A stretch of DNA of 6,899 bases from Aquificaceae bacterium (GTDB taxonomy: Bacteria; Aquificota; Aquificia; Aquificales; Aquificaceae). Both the position numbers and the translations under genes were made by a program. Under the pieces are notes generated by a model. The model was not told where the DNA came from. It searched no databases and saw only the letters and a list, made by a program, of their open reading frames with translations. This document shows, one piece after another, positions 1 through 6,423 of this stretch. How positions within the stretch are numbered: the first letter of the stretch is position 1; each line of letters opens with the position of its first letter. The stretch lies in the NCBI GenBank assembly GCA_025057245.1, contig JANWYC010000051.1, forward strand, positions 1 to 6,899, in the 5' to 3' direction.

Positions 1-7
1 TTAATAT

Positions 8-103
8 CTAACCCCGCACTGTGTGAAGTAGTCGGCGTCCAGCGTCGCGTGTGAAGTAGCCGGCGTCCAGCGTCGCATGGTGTGAACGGTGGGGCGGGGT
101 TAG
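8..103. repeat. 10-bp perfect inverted repeat enclosing tandem repeats
   Basis: CTAACCCCGC at 8-17 is the exact reverse complement of GCGGGGTTAG at 94-103, leaving 76 bases between the arms. The enclosed stretch is mostly tandem repeat and is GC-rich compared with the nearby genes. Just inside each arm the motif GCA, two bases, GTGTGAA recurs (starting at 16 and 75). On the minus strand this gives three TTCACAC motifs, reminiscent of the TTCAC-type sequence at the right end of many IS200/IS605 elements. I infer a mobile-element end or a foldback structure. The window edge prevents seeing what lies beyond, so this is a structural observation rather than an identified element. Confidence 0.6.
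21..76. repeat. Two tandem 28-bp direct repeats
   Basis: The unit beginning GTGTGAAGTAG and ending GTCCAGCGTCGC occurs at 21-48 and again, with no spacer, at 49-76. The copies differ only at their twelfth base (T at 32, C at 60). A 7-base partial third copy (GTGTGAA) lies at 80-86. With no spacers and only two full units this is not a CRISPR array. The near-identity implies a recent duplication, or constraint on the sequence. Confidence 0.85.
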
Positions 104-285
104 CTCCACTTCTGGAACTGATTGGGATTTGGTAAAAGAGGAGTCCATAGTCCCTCTACCTGCGAAGCCTGTTCTCGTGGCTCAGTAAATGATTACGGGA
201 GTGGGAACTATATCCTCGGGTAATCTTTCATGCCTAACAGAAAGAAATAGCATCCACGCACCAACGCTACCGCTGTATGGTTCCC
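100..285 (-). pseudogene. Possible decayed 3' end of a TnpB-type (IS200/IS605) gene
   Basis: One minus-strand frame between stop codons at 286-288 and 100-102 is interrupted by TAG (208-210) and TAA (193-195). It reads in protein-like segments, the last being 30 codons ending in QFQKWS just before the inverted-repeat arm at 94-103. A reading frame running up to a repeat containing TTCAC motifs is the arrangement expected of a TnpB gene and its right end. I see no zinc-finger cysteine pairs and no RuvC motif, because the body of such a gene would lie elsewhere or be lost. The resemblance is therefore weak. The alternative is plain intergenic DNA that happens to contain short open stretches. 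Confidence 0.2.
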
Positions 286-365
286 CTAAGCCATCTGAGG
301 GCAAGACCACTTAGAAAAAGCACGGTTATAAGCCCTATAAAGGCGAGAATTAGTATGTATTTCAT
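267..365 (-). CDS. Small single-pass membrane peptide (32 aa) coupled to fumA
   Basis: The ATG at 365 overlaps the TGA of fumA by four bases (ATGA). GGAG at 374-377, 8 bases upstream, is a usable ribosome binding site. The 32-residue product starts MKYILILAFIGL. It has one hydrophobic stretch from about residue 3 to 24, then a basic tail (RWLRGTIQR), as in a single transmembrane helix with a positively charged cytoplasmic end. No family is recognised. It ends at TAG 267-269, right where sequence that may derive from a mobile element begins, so it could be the truncated N-terminus of a longer membrane protein. The start context and membrane-like composition make it more credible than a random ORF, but translation is unproven. 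Any function in relation to fumarase would be speculation. Confidence 0.5.
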   Translation of the reverse strand: MKYILILAFIGLITVLFLSGLALRWLRGTIQR

Positions 366-1207
366 AGCTCTATCTCCGCATGCCTACTGGCATGACATTG
401 GATGTTTACCGCTACTGGCAGTGAGGCTATGTGGCAGGGATAGAGCTCTACTTTTACGTCTACCGCAGTGACAGTGCCACCGAAACCCATAGGACCCCAG
501 CCTATTTTGTTAACTTCTTCCATGAGCTCCTCTTCCATTCTTCTCCCAACTGGGTCGGGGTTTCTATCTCCTACTGGTCTGAAAAGTGCCTTTTTTGCCA
601 ACAAGGCGCAGTATTCAAAAGTACCACCTATACCCACGCCCACGGTAAAGGGTGGGCAGGCATTAGGTCCTGCCAGCTTAACAGTTTCGAGAACGAACCT
701 CTTTACTCCTTCCCAACCGTCCGCAGGTTTTAACATAGCAAGGCGCGAAGTATTTTCAGAGCCGGCACCCTTGGGTGCAAAGACAAGCCTTAACCTGTCT
801 CCGGGAACTATTCTGTAGTGAATTACCGCCGGCGTGTTGTCCTTTGTGTTTTTTCTCTCAAAAACAGGGTCGTAAACCATGGAAGCCCTTAAGTAGCCCT
901 CCGTGTATGCCTTCCTTACGCCTTCGTTTATGGCATCTTCAAGTGAGCCTCCCACAACATGAACCTCCTGACCTATTTCCACGAAGACTACCGCTACGCC
1001 AGTGTCTTGACAGTAAGCCATCCGCTCTTCCCTTGCGGACTTTATGTTAAGTAGTATTTGCTGTAGAACTTCTCTTCCCAGCTCTGCCTCTTCCCTTTTT
1101 ATAGCTGTTTGGTAAGCGAGCTCCACATCCTCTGGAAGCTCGTAGTTAGCCTTTATGGCAATTTCCTTTACCGCCTCTACTACTTGCTTATAGTGAACTT
1201 CTCGCAT
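362..1207 (-). CDS. fumA: Class I fumarate hydratase, alpha subunit
   Basis: This 281-residue protein is the alpha (N-terminal-domain) subunit of a two-subunit, oxygen-sensitive [4Fe-4S] fumarase, interconverting malate and fumarate in the cytoplasm. It corresponds to the N-terminal domain of single-chain class I fumarases and is related to the TtdA tartrate dehydratase subunit. The three cluster ligands are visible as Cys66 (AYCQDTG), Cys184 (GPNACPPF) and Cys271 (QCHASRHAE), with spacing close to that of Escherichia coli FumA. The Gly-rich VGVGIGGTFEYC segment (about 189-200) is also typical. The start codon overlaps the 3' end of mdh by 20 bases, and GGAGGAG at 1215-1221 is a strong ribosome binding site. 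The beta subunit, needed for a complete active site, is not in this window. Tartrate dehydratase activity cannot be excluded from sequence, but a neighbouring malate dehydrogenase favours fumarase. Confidence 0.92.
   Translation of the reverse strand: MREVHYKQVVEAVKEIAIKANYELPEDVELAYQTAIKREEAELGREVLQQILLNIKSAREERMAYCQDTGVAVVFVEIGQEVHVVGGSLEDAINEGVRKAYTEGYLRASMVYDPVFERKNTKDNTPAVIHYRIVPGDRLRLVFAPKGAGSENTSRLAMLKPADGWEGVKRFVLETVKLAGPNACPPFTVGVGIGGTFEYCALLAKKALFRPVGDRNPDPVGRRMEEELMEEVNKIGWGPMGFGGTVTAVDVKVELYPCHIASLPVAVNIQCHASRHAEIEL
374..377 (-). promoter_or_regulatory. Ribosome binding site of the 32-aa ORF
   Basis: GGAG on the minus strand lies 8 bases before the ATG at 365, inside the end of fumA. 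It supports translation of the small ORF coupled to fumA termination. Confidence 0.4.
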
Positions 1208-2192
1208 TTAAAAGCTCCTCCACGAGACCGATGTTTTTCCGCACCGATGCTACAGACCTTTTCCACATCTCCCTCTCCTCTTCTATCATGGGTATTTTAA
1301 TTATCTCCTCCACGCCGTTGTTGCCTAACTTTACCGGCACGCCTACACACAAACCATCAGCCTCGTAATACTTACCCACATCACCTTCAAGGTAAACGGA
1401 GCAAGGCAGTATTCTTTTGTTGTCGGTCACTATAGCCTCCACCATCTCCACTATGGAAGCGGCGGGCGCGTGGTAGGCGGATGTGCCCATAAGGTCCACT
1501 ATTTCACCTCCACCGAACTGAGTTCTCTTTATAAGCTCATGAATTTTTTCCTTACAGAGCATGTCTTTTAGCGCTATCCCACCCACGTTGGATATGGATA
1601 TAAGAGGCACCATCTCGTCACCGTGTCCACCTATTACGTAGGCATGTATGTCCACTGGTGATATTTTAATCTCTTTTGAGATAAAAGTCTTGAAGCGAGC
1701 AGAGTCTAGAACGCCAGCCATACCCATGACCCTATTCTTTTCAAAGCCTAACATCCTGTAAACTGCGTAGGTCATAAGGTCCACCGGGTTTGTTACCACT
1801 ATGACTACAGCCTCCGGCGTGTATTCCTTTATCTTGCTGGCTATAACCGAGAGTATGGATATGTTTCTCTCAAGTAGGTCTTCTCTGGACATCCCTGGTC
1901 TTCTTGGAAAGCCTGCGGTTATAACTACTATGTCGCTGCCCTTTAGAGCTTCGTAGCCTTCTCCTTCAGGGCTGACGGTATAGCCTTCCACCTTTCCGTC
2001 AATGTTCAGAGCGGAGAGCATCTGCTGAATGTCAAGAGCTTTACCCTTAACAGGCTCTATGACCCTTTCGCCGTCTCTCTTTGGCAGGTCAAACATGCGC
2101 ACGTCCACCAAACCTCTTAGAGCTAAAAGGCTTGCGGTATGCTCCCCCACATTGCCTGCACCTATAACTGATACAACCTTCCTAAACTTCAT
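1188..2192 (-). CDS. mdh: Malate dehydrogenase (LDH-like, NAD-type)
   Basis: A 334-residue member of the lactate/malate dehydrogenase family, reversibly reducing oxaloacetate to malate in the cytoplasm. The Rossmann motif GAGNVG is at 11-16. The acidic residue ending strand 2 (Asp35, FDLP) predicts NAD(H) rather than NADP(H). In GFPRRPGMSR, Arg97 occupies the site that is Gln in lactate dehydrogenases, which specifies malate/oxaloacetate, and Arg103 is the mobile-loop arginine. The catalytic pair is Asp163 (LDSAR, with substrate-binding Arg166) and His190 (GGHGD). It is somewhat longer than the common 305-315 residues, partly through an insertion near 37-50. The ATG at 2192 is preceded by GAAGGGGGTG. 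It sits between a small ORF and fumA and is expected to be co-transcribed with acn. In an autotroph it would feed malate to the adjacent fumarase. Confidence 0.95.
   Translation of the reverse strand: MKFRKVVSVIGAGNVGEHTASLLALRGLVDVRMFDLPKRDGERVIEPVKGKALDIQQMLSALNIDGKVEGYTVSPEGEGYEALKGSDIVVITAGFPRRPGMSREDLLERNISILSVIASKIKEYTPEAVVIVVTNPVDLMTYAVYRMLGFEKNRVMGMAGVLDSARFKTFISKEIKISPVDIHAYVIGGHGDEMVPLISISNVGGIALKDMLCKEKIHELIKRTQFGGGEIVDLMGTSAYHAPAASIVEMVEAIVTDNKRILPCSVYLEGDVGKYYEADGLCVGVPVKLGNNGVEEIIKIPMIEEEREMWKRSVASVRKNIGLVEELLNARSSL
1215..1221 (-). promoter_or_regulatory. Ribosome binding site of fumA inside mdh
   Basis: GGAGGAG on the minus strand lies 7 bases before the ATG at 1207 and within the last codons of mdh. 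It fixes the fumA start and shows that the 20-base overlap is genuine. Confidence 0.7.
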
Positions 2193-2197
2193 GTATG

Positions 2198-2207
2198 CAC
2201 CCCCTTC
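2198..2207 (-). promoter_or_regulatory. Ribosome binding site of mdh
   Basis: GAAGGGGGTG on the minus strand ends 5 bases before the ATG at 2192. No other start codon nearby has comparable support. Confidence 0.65.
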
Positions 2208-2212
2208 AAAGT

Positions 2213-2242
2213 ATTAGAACATGATATGCTTTCTCGCTTCAA
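2213..2242 (-). promoter_or_regulatory. Possible internal promoter for mdh
   Basis: TTGAAG (2237-2242, minus strand) and TCTAAT (2213-2218) are spaced by 18 bases. They match the sigma-70 consensus at 4 of 6 and 5 of 6 positions. Transcription would begin just before the mdh ribosome binding site. It overlaps the end of the 35-aa ORF, so this is either a real internal promoter or AT-rich coincidence. Confidence 0.3.
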
Positions 2243-2321
2243 TGCATAAACCAAATTCCCTTTTCTGTTTTTGAGCCTTAAACACCTTACCAAACAAGAG
2301 CGATGACTTCAGCTCTCTCAT
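2214..2321 (-). CDS. Small basic protein (35 aa) between acn and mdh
   Basis: This ORF fills most of the 125-base gap between acn and mdh. Its ATG at 2321 overlaps the aconitase TGA by four bases (ATGA), and AAGGAG at 2329-2334 lies 7 bases upstream, a textbook ribosome binding site. It ends at TAA 2214-2216, 21 bases before the mdh start. The product begins MRELKSSLLFGKVFK and is strongly basic: 6 Lys, 3 Arg and 1 His against 3 Glu and no Asp. It has one Cys and no clear transmembrane helix. No family is recognised. Plausible roles would be a small regulator or partner of the neighbouring enzymes, or a leader peptide whose translation carries ribosomes to mdh, but nothing in the sequence chooses between these. 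A competing reading is that part of the interval is an internal mdh promoter. Confidence 0.5.
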   Translation of the reverse strand: MRELKSSLLFGKVFKAQKQKREFGLCIEARKHIMF

Positions 2322-4294
2322 ACTTCTACTCCTTGCTTTCTCTTTATCCAATTGAGAAGCCCACCAGCTAAAAGAACCGATATTTGCTTGGGTGTAAGGT
2401 TGTATCTGCAGACTATCTCTTCACCAGTAGTCTTGTTGACAACCACTATCTCTTTACCGCCTCTCAAGCTCTCTGCCAGCTCCGGGATTTCTACCTCATC
2501 GCCCATAGAGAACTTACGGTAGTCTTCCTTGTTGAGAAATTCCAACGGCACTATGCCAAAGTTTACCAAGTTTGCGTGGTGTATTCTGGCAAAGGATTTA
2601 GCTATGACCGCGCGCACGCCCAAGAATCTGGGTGCAAGAGCGGCGTGTTCTCTGGAAGAGCCCTGCCCGTAGTTTTCACCGCCTACTATGATGTTTGCCT
2701 TAGCCTTTTCGTCCCTTACCTTTTTCGCTCTTTGGACAAACTCAGGGTCTACGTAATGATAGACATACTCGCTAATGGCATAGATGTTAGACCTAAGAGG
2801 GAGTATTTTCGCACCAGCGGGCATGATATGGTCTGTGGTGATGTTGTCTCCGACTATAAGGCTTACCTCTCCAGATAAGCTCTCTGGAAGCTCGTCAAAG
2901 TCTGGCAGTTTCTTTATGTTAGGACCTCTGTATATTTCCACCTCTCTGGCTTCCTCTTCTGGAAGCGGTGGTATAAAGGCTTCGTCTCCGTAGGGAAACT
3001 TCTCTGGCATCTGAACCCTTATCCACTCTATGTTCTCCTTCTGTGCCAGCTTTCTTGGGTCTATTATGTATCCCGCTATGGCGGAGGCTACGCATACCTC
3101 TGGAGAGGCAAGGTATACCTTTGCGTCCGGGGTTCCTGACCTTCCTTCAAAGTTTCTGTTAAAACTCCTTACCGAAACTCCACCACTTGGTGGTGCATAC
3201 CCCATACCTATACAAGGACCGCAGGCACTTTCCAGTATCCTTGCACCAGCCTTCAAAAAGTCCAAAAGCCCACCATCTTGAGTTATCAGCTCAAGAGCCT
3301 GTTTAGAACCCGGTGCTACCGCAAATATCACATCTGGGTGAACCTTTCTGTTATGTAGCATCCTCGCTGCGCGAGTAAGGTCTACAAAAGAAGAGTTGGT
3401 GCAAGAGCCTATAACCACTTGGTCTACTTTTATTCCTTCCACCTCTCTAACGGGAACTACGTTGTCTGGTGAATGAGGACAGGCTATAAGAGGTTCAAGC
3501 TCTGAAAGGTTTATCTCAATAACTTCGTCATACTCTGCGTCAGGGTCGGGTTGTAGCTCTACCCAGTCCTCCTCCCTTCCCTGAGCTTTTAAATACGCCC
3601 TGGTTATCTCATCAGAAGGAAACACGGAGGTGGTCGCACCCAGCTCCGCACCCATGTTGGTTATGGTTGACCTCTCGGGCACGGATAACTCTTTTATACC
3701 TTCGCCAAAGTATTCAAAAATCTTACCTACTCCGCCTTTTACGGTCAGCCTTCTCAAAAGCTCAAGTATGATGTCCTTTGCAGTGACCCACTCTGGTAGC
3801 TTGCCAGATAGCTTTACGCCTACTATCTTCGGCATCTTTAGGTAGAAAGGCTCACCTGCCATAGCCGCAGCCACATCCAAACCACCAGCCCCTATGGCTA
3901 TCATACCCACACCGCCAGAGGTAGGTGTGTGTGAGTCAGAGCCGAGCAGAGTTTTACCGGGCTTTGCAAATCTTTCCACGTGAACCTGATGACATATGCC
4001 GTTGCCGGGTTTTGAAAGCCATATACCGTATCGCTTTGCCACGCTCATAAGATACTTATGGTCATCTGGGTTCTTAAAGTCCGTCTGGAGCATGTTATGG
4101 TCTATGTAGCTAACGGAGAGCTCCGTCTTTACCCTATCTACGCCCATGGCTTCAAACTGCAGATACGCCATAGTGCCTGTAGCGTCCTGCGTTAGCGTCT
4201 GGTCTATCTTTATGGCTATTTCCTCACCGGGTATGAGCTTTCCGCTTACCAAATGGCTTTGAAGTATTTTGTAAGCTACCGTTCCCTTTGCCAT
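2318..4294 (-). CDS. acn: Aconitate hydratase (aconitase), 658 aa
   Basis: Aconitase interconverts citrate and isocitrate through cis-aconitate using a [4Fe-4S] cluster; in the reductive TCA cycle it would run from isocitrate to citrate. Cluster ligands are Cys298 (GSCTNSS), Cys358 and Cys361 (ACGPCIGMG). Other active-site signatures are IDHNMLQ near His66 and GSDSHTPTSGGVGMIAIGAGG (about 118-138). In the C-terminal swivel domain, GQGSSREHAALAPR carries catalytic Ser546 and Arg548. At 658 residues it is a shorter bacterial aconitase with the swivel domain last, unlike AcnB (swivel first) and shorter than the roughly 890-residue AcnA. Both halves are in one chain, so it is not a split LeuC/LeuD-type isomerase. 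The ATG at 4294 has AGGAGG five bases upstream. It is the first metabolic gene of the block, 43 bases after uvrC. Confidence 0.95.
   Translation of the reverse strand: MAKGTVAYKILQSHLVSGKLIPGEEIAIKIDQTLTQDATGTMAYLQFEAMGVDRVKTELSVSYIDHNMLQTDFKNPDDHKYLMSVAKRYGIWLSKPGNGICHQVHVERFAKPGKTLLGSDSHTPTSGGVGMIAIGAGGLDVAAAMAGEPFYLKMPKIVGVKLSGKLPEWVTAKDIILELLRRLTVKGGVGKIFEYFGEGIKELSVPERSTITNMGAELGATTSVFPSDEITRAYLKAQGREEDWVELQPDPDAEYDEVIEINLSELEPLIACPHSPDNVVPVREVEGIKVDQVVIGSCTNSSFVDLTRAARMLHNRKVHPDVIFAVAPGSKQALELITQDGGLLDFLKAGARILESACGPCIGMGYAPPSGGVSVRSFNRNFEGRSGTPDAKVYLASPEVCVASAIAGYIIDPRKLAQKENIEWIRVQMPEKFPYGDEAFIPPLPEEEAREVEIYRGPNIKKLPDFDELPESLSGEVSLIVGDNITTDHIMPAGAKILPLRSNIYAISEYVYHYVDPEFVQRAKKVRDEKAKANIIVGGENYGQGSSREHAALAPRFLGVRAVIAKSFARIHHANLVNFGIVPLEFLNKEDYRKFSMGDEVEIPELAESLRGGKEIVVVNKTTGEEIVCRYNLTPKQISVLLAGGLLNWIKRKQGVEV
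2329..2334 (-). promoter_or_regulatory. Ribosome binding site of the 35-aa ORF
   Basis: AAGGAG on the minus strand lies 7 bases before the ATG at 2321, within the last codons of acn. Since the only start it serves is that of the small ORF, it is the main evidence that the ORF is translated. Confidence 0.5.
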
Positions 4295-4299
4295 GCACG

Positions 4300-4305
4300 C
4301 CTCCT
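4300..4305 (-). promoter_or_regulatory. Ribosome binding site of acn
   Basis: A perfect AGGAGG on the minus strand lies 5 bases before the ATG at 4294. It contrasts with uvrC directly upstream, which has no such site. Confidence 0.75.
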
Positions 4306-4325
4306 GTCAAAAAGTGATGATTTAT

Positions 4326-4331
4326 ATTATA
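4326..4331 (-). promoter_or_regulatory. Possible -10 element of an acn-operon promoter
   Basis: A consensus TATAAT lies in the 43-base uvrC-acn gap, with the extended core TATAATATAA. Transcription would start near 4318, giving a leader of about 24 bases that contains the AGGAGG. The hexamer at the -35 position (AATACC at 4349-4354, inside uvrC) is poor. The metabolic genes may therefore have their own promoter or be read through from uvrC. Confidence 0.4.
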
Positions 4332-4337
4332 GCCTTT

Positions 4338-6023
4338 TTATTCAATAAGGTATTTTGCCACTTCTTGTTTAAGAGATGGGCTTATGCCTAACTTCTTTAA
4401 TCTGTGGTCGTCCGCTTTAAGAAACTCGTATAAGTTTTCAAAGTTTCTGTATATGAGCTTTTTCTTTACCTCACCCACGCCTTTAACCTTGTCTAACACG
4501 TCCATTAGCCCTTCCTTTAACCTTAGGTTTCTGTTGTAAGTTAAAGCAAAGCGATGAGCTTCGTCCCTAATAAGACCAAAAACTCTGTACAGCAAAGGAT
4601 GCTCCTTTAGTCTTATCTCCTTACCATCTTCTGTAATAAGAATCTCCTCCTCCTTAGCAAGTGCAAAGACCTTTACGGGTAGGGAAAACCTGTCTCTGAC
4701 CCTTATGGCTACATTGAGCTGTCCGTAGCCTCCGTCTATGAGCCATAGGTCTGGCATTTTCTCCTCTCCATCCTTTAGCCTTCTTGACCTGCGCGTCAAA
4801 ACCTCTTCTAAAGCTCTGTAGTCATCTATACCCTCAAGGCTCTTAATACGGTAGCGTCTGTAAGCCTTTTTATCCATACGACCCATACACCAAACTACGC
4901 AGGAAGCCACCGTATGTTCTCCGTAAAAGTGAGATATGTCAAAGCCTTCAATCCTCTCTGGCAGGGAGATGGATAGCACTCTTTGAAACTCCTCTTTGAG
5001 TATAGCTGGCTCAAGGTAGTGTCCCAAGTTCTCCTTAACCAGCTCCTCCATCTCTGGCTCTATGCCTCGTATAAGCTCAAAGTCCTTCCTCCCTTTGAGC
5101 CACCACAGTGTTTCATCAGAAAGCTCAAAGTTGACTACCAGCTTTTCAGGAAGTGGGTTTCTGTAGTAAAAACCTATGATAAACTCCTCAAGCTCCTCTT
5201 CTCCTTCTAAGGCAATTATCTCCTTATCAACCAACTTTCCAGACCTTACGAGAAAGACGCCCACAAGCCTACCCATAAGATATAGAACGTCAGCGTTCGT
5301 GTAGCCTATGCCAGAAACCTTTTGACCTTTAGAAAGGTTCTCAAGAGCCTGTATCTGGTCTCTTATCATGGCACACCTTTCAAAGTTGAGCTTTTGCATC
5401 TCTTTCTCTATCCTTGAGTAGAGCTCTTCGAGAGCCTGACTTACTTCACCAGAGAGCAAGGCAATTGCGGATTTAACAGACAGCTGATAAGATTCTCTAT
5501 CCACGAGATTACAGCAAGGCGCGGAGCAGAGACCAAGATGGTAATCCATACAAGGCTCTTTTCTTACAGGCATAGGGTCGCAGGTGCGTATTTTAAAAAG
5601 CCTATGCAAAAGCCTTTTTACCTTCTTTGCCTTTGATGTGGTAAAGAAGGGACCGAAGAGCCTTCCTTCGTGCTCCGTTCCCCTAACAACCTTTACGGTG
5701 GGGAAGGCTTCTTTGGTTATTAAAAGCAAAGGATATCCACCGCCGTATTTGTGTAGTATGTTGTATTTAGGCTTGTGAAGTTGAATAAGGTCTACCTCAA
5801 GAGTCAAGGCTTCAAAGGTGTTACGCGTTATGAGCCACTCTAAAGAAGTGGAGCTGTCTATGATAGCTCTCTCTTTCTCATCCTTCTCCGCAAGCCTGTA
5901 GTGTTGTATGAGCCTTTCTTTTATGTTCTTCGCCTTGCCTATGTATATGGGCTTGTTGCCTTTTTTAAATAGGTATACGCCAGGCTTTTCAGGAGCTTTT
6001 TGGAGCTCTTCAAGGGATATCAT
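4338..6023 (-). CDS. uvrC: UvrABC excinuclease subunit C
   Basis: UvrC makes both incisions around bulky DNA lesions after recruitment by UvrB. The 561-residue product has, in order: an N-terminal GIY-YIG nuclease (GVY at 15-17, YIG at 27-29, then KAKNIKERL) for the 3' cut; a Cys-rich segment with Cys148, Cys158, Cys166 and Cys170, matching the iron-sulfur ligands described for E. coli UvrC; a UVR domain for UvrB contact (about 200-232); an RNase H-like endonuclease for the 5' cut, with candidate triad Asp362 (FDISH), Asp430 (LIDGGYGQL) and His490 (RDEAHRFA); and a C-terminal helix-hairpin-helix region (about 508-560). It is somewhat shorter than E. coli UvrC (about 610). The ATG at 6023 gives the usual distance to the GIY motif, yet no Shine-Dalgarno precedes it. 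A TATATT box 8 bases upstream suggests a leaderless mRNA. Confidence 0.95.
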   Translation of the reverse strand: MISLEELQKAPEKPGVYLFKKGNKPIYIGKAKNIKERLIQHYRLAEKDEKERAIIDSSTSLEWLITRNTFEALTLEVDLIQLHKPKYNILHKYGGGYPLLLITKEAFPTVKVVRGTEHEGRLFGPFFTTSKAKKVKRLLHRLFKIRTCDPMPVRKEPCMDYHLGLCSAPCCNLVDRESYQLSVKSAIALLSGEVSQALEELYSRIEKEMQKLNFERCAMIRDQIQALENLSKGQKVSGIGYTNADVLYLMGRLVGVFLVRSGKLVDKEIIALEGEEELEEFIIGFYYRNPLPEKLVVNFELSDETLWWLKGRKDFELIRGIEPEMEELVKENLGHYLEPAILKEEFQRVLSISLPERIEGFDISHFYGEHTVASCVVWCMGRMDKKAYRRYRIKSLEGIDDYRALEEVLTRRSRRLKDGEEKMPDLWLIDGGYGQLNVAIRVRDRFSLPVKVFALAKEEEILITEDGKEIRLKEHPLLYRVFGLIRDEAHRFALTYNRNLRLKEGLMDVLDKVKGVGEVKKKLIYRNFENLYEFLKADDHRLKKLGISPSLKQEVAKYLIE

Positions 6024-6031
6024 AGGAATTA

Positions 6032-6037
6032 AATATA
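6032..6037 (-). promoter_or_regulatory. Possible -10 element of uvrC (leaderless)
   Basis: TATATT on the minus strand ends 8 bases before the uvrC ATG, so transcription would start at or within about two bases of the start codon. No purine-rich ribosome binding site is present between box and ATG. The -35 region is poor (AGTTTT at 6055-6060), so the call rests mainly on the -10 box and the missing Shine-Dalgarno. Confidence 0.35.
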
Positions 6038-6423
6038 GCTTAGATTTCTCGTGAAAAACTCTAATTCTTGCGTCAAGATTGCTTTTCGCTTCTTGGAGTT
6101 CTAAATCATATCCTTGTCTAAAGACGTTCCCAGAAACTTGGTGTTCACCTACTTCTTCATAATTTGGTTATTACACTATATAAAGCATTAAAACTCACGT
6201 AAGCCAAAAGTGAGAGATTATTGGACGTCGCATATTAGACACAGCAAGCATGTTATAGGAATCCTTGTTGAGATGTAATAACTCAGTTATGATAGACAGC
6301 ATGCATACGAAACTCCTGAGAGGGTTTGTAATCTGCTCGCCGTAAAGGGTAGTATCTCAAAGAGTAGCAAACATAAAAAGGTTAGTAGCGTATCTCTACA
6401 GTCAAAACCAACAGCAAGAAGAC

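Noticed and set aside
21..76. CRISPR array
   Set aside because: The two 28-bp units abut with no spacer, and there are only two full copies.
284..301. CCCT...AGGG inverted repeat as the operon terminator
   Set aside because: The stem is only four pairs, has no following T run, and lies within the small membrane ORF.
2193..2317. Rho-independent terminator between acn and mdh
   Set aside because: No GC-rich hairpin followed by a T run exists on the minus strand; the interval instead carries the small ORF.
2384..2878. 164-codon plus-strand ORF opposite aconitase
   Set aside because: It lies wholly antisense to conserved acn domains, has no ribosome binding site or recognisable motif, and is a codon-bias shadow. 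The same holds for the other plus-strand ORFs between 277 and 5778.
6195..6302. 35-codon minus-strand ORF with AGGAG 10 bases upstream
   Set aside because: Spacing is long, and a nearer ATG out of frame fits the site better but encodes only 7 residues. There is no coupling to a neighbour and no recognisable composition; the surrounding DNA looks non-coding.
6301..6360. Riboswitch-like CTGAGAGGGT segment (TPP-like)
   Set aside because: Only the short CTGAGA string matches; the other conserved TPP-riboswitch blocks and a suitable downstream gene are absent.
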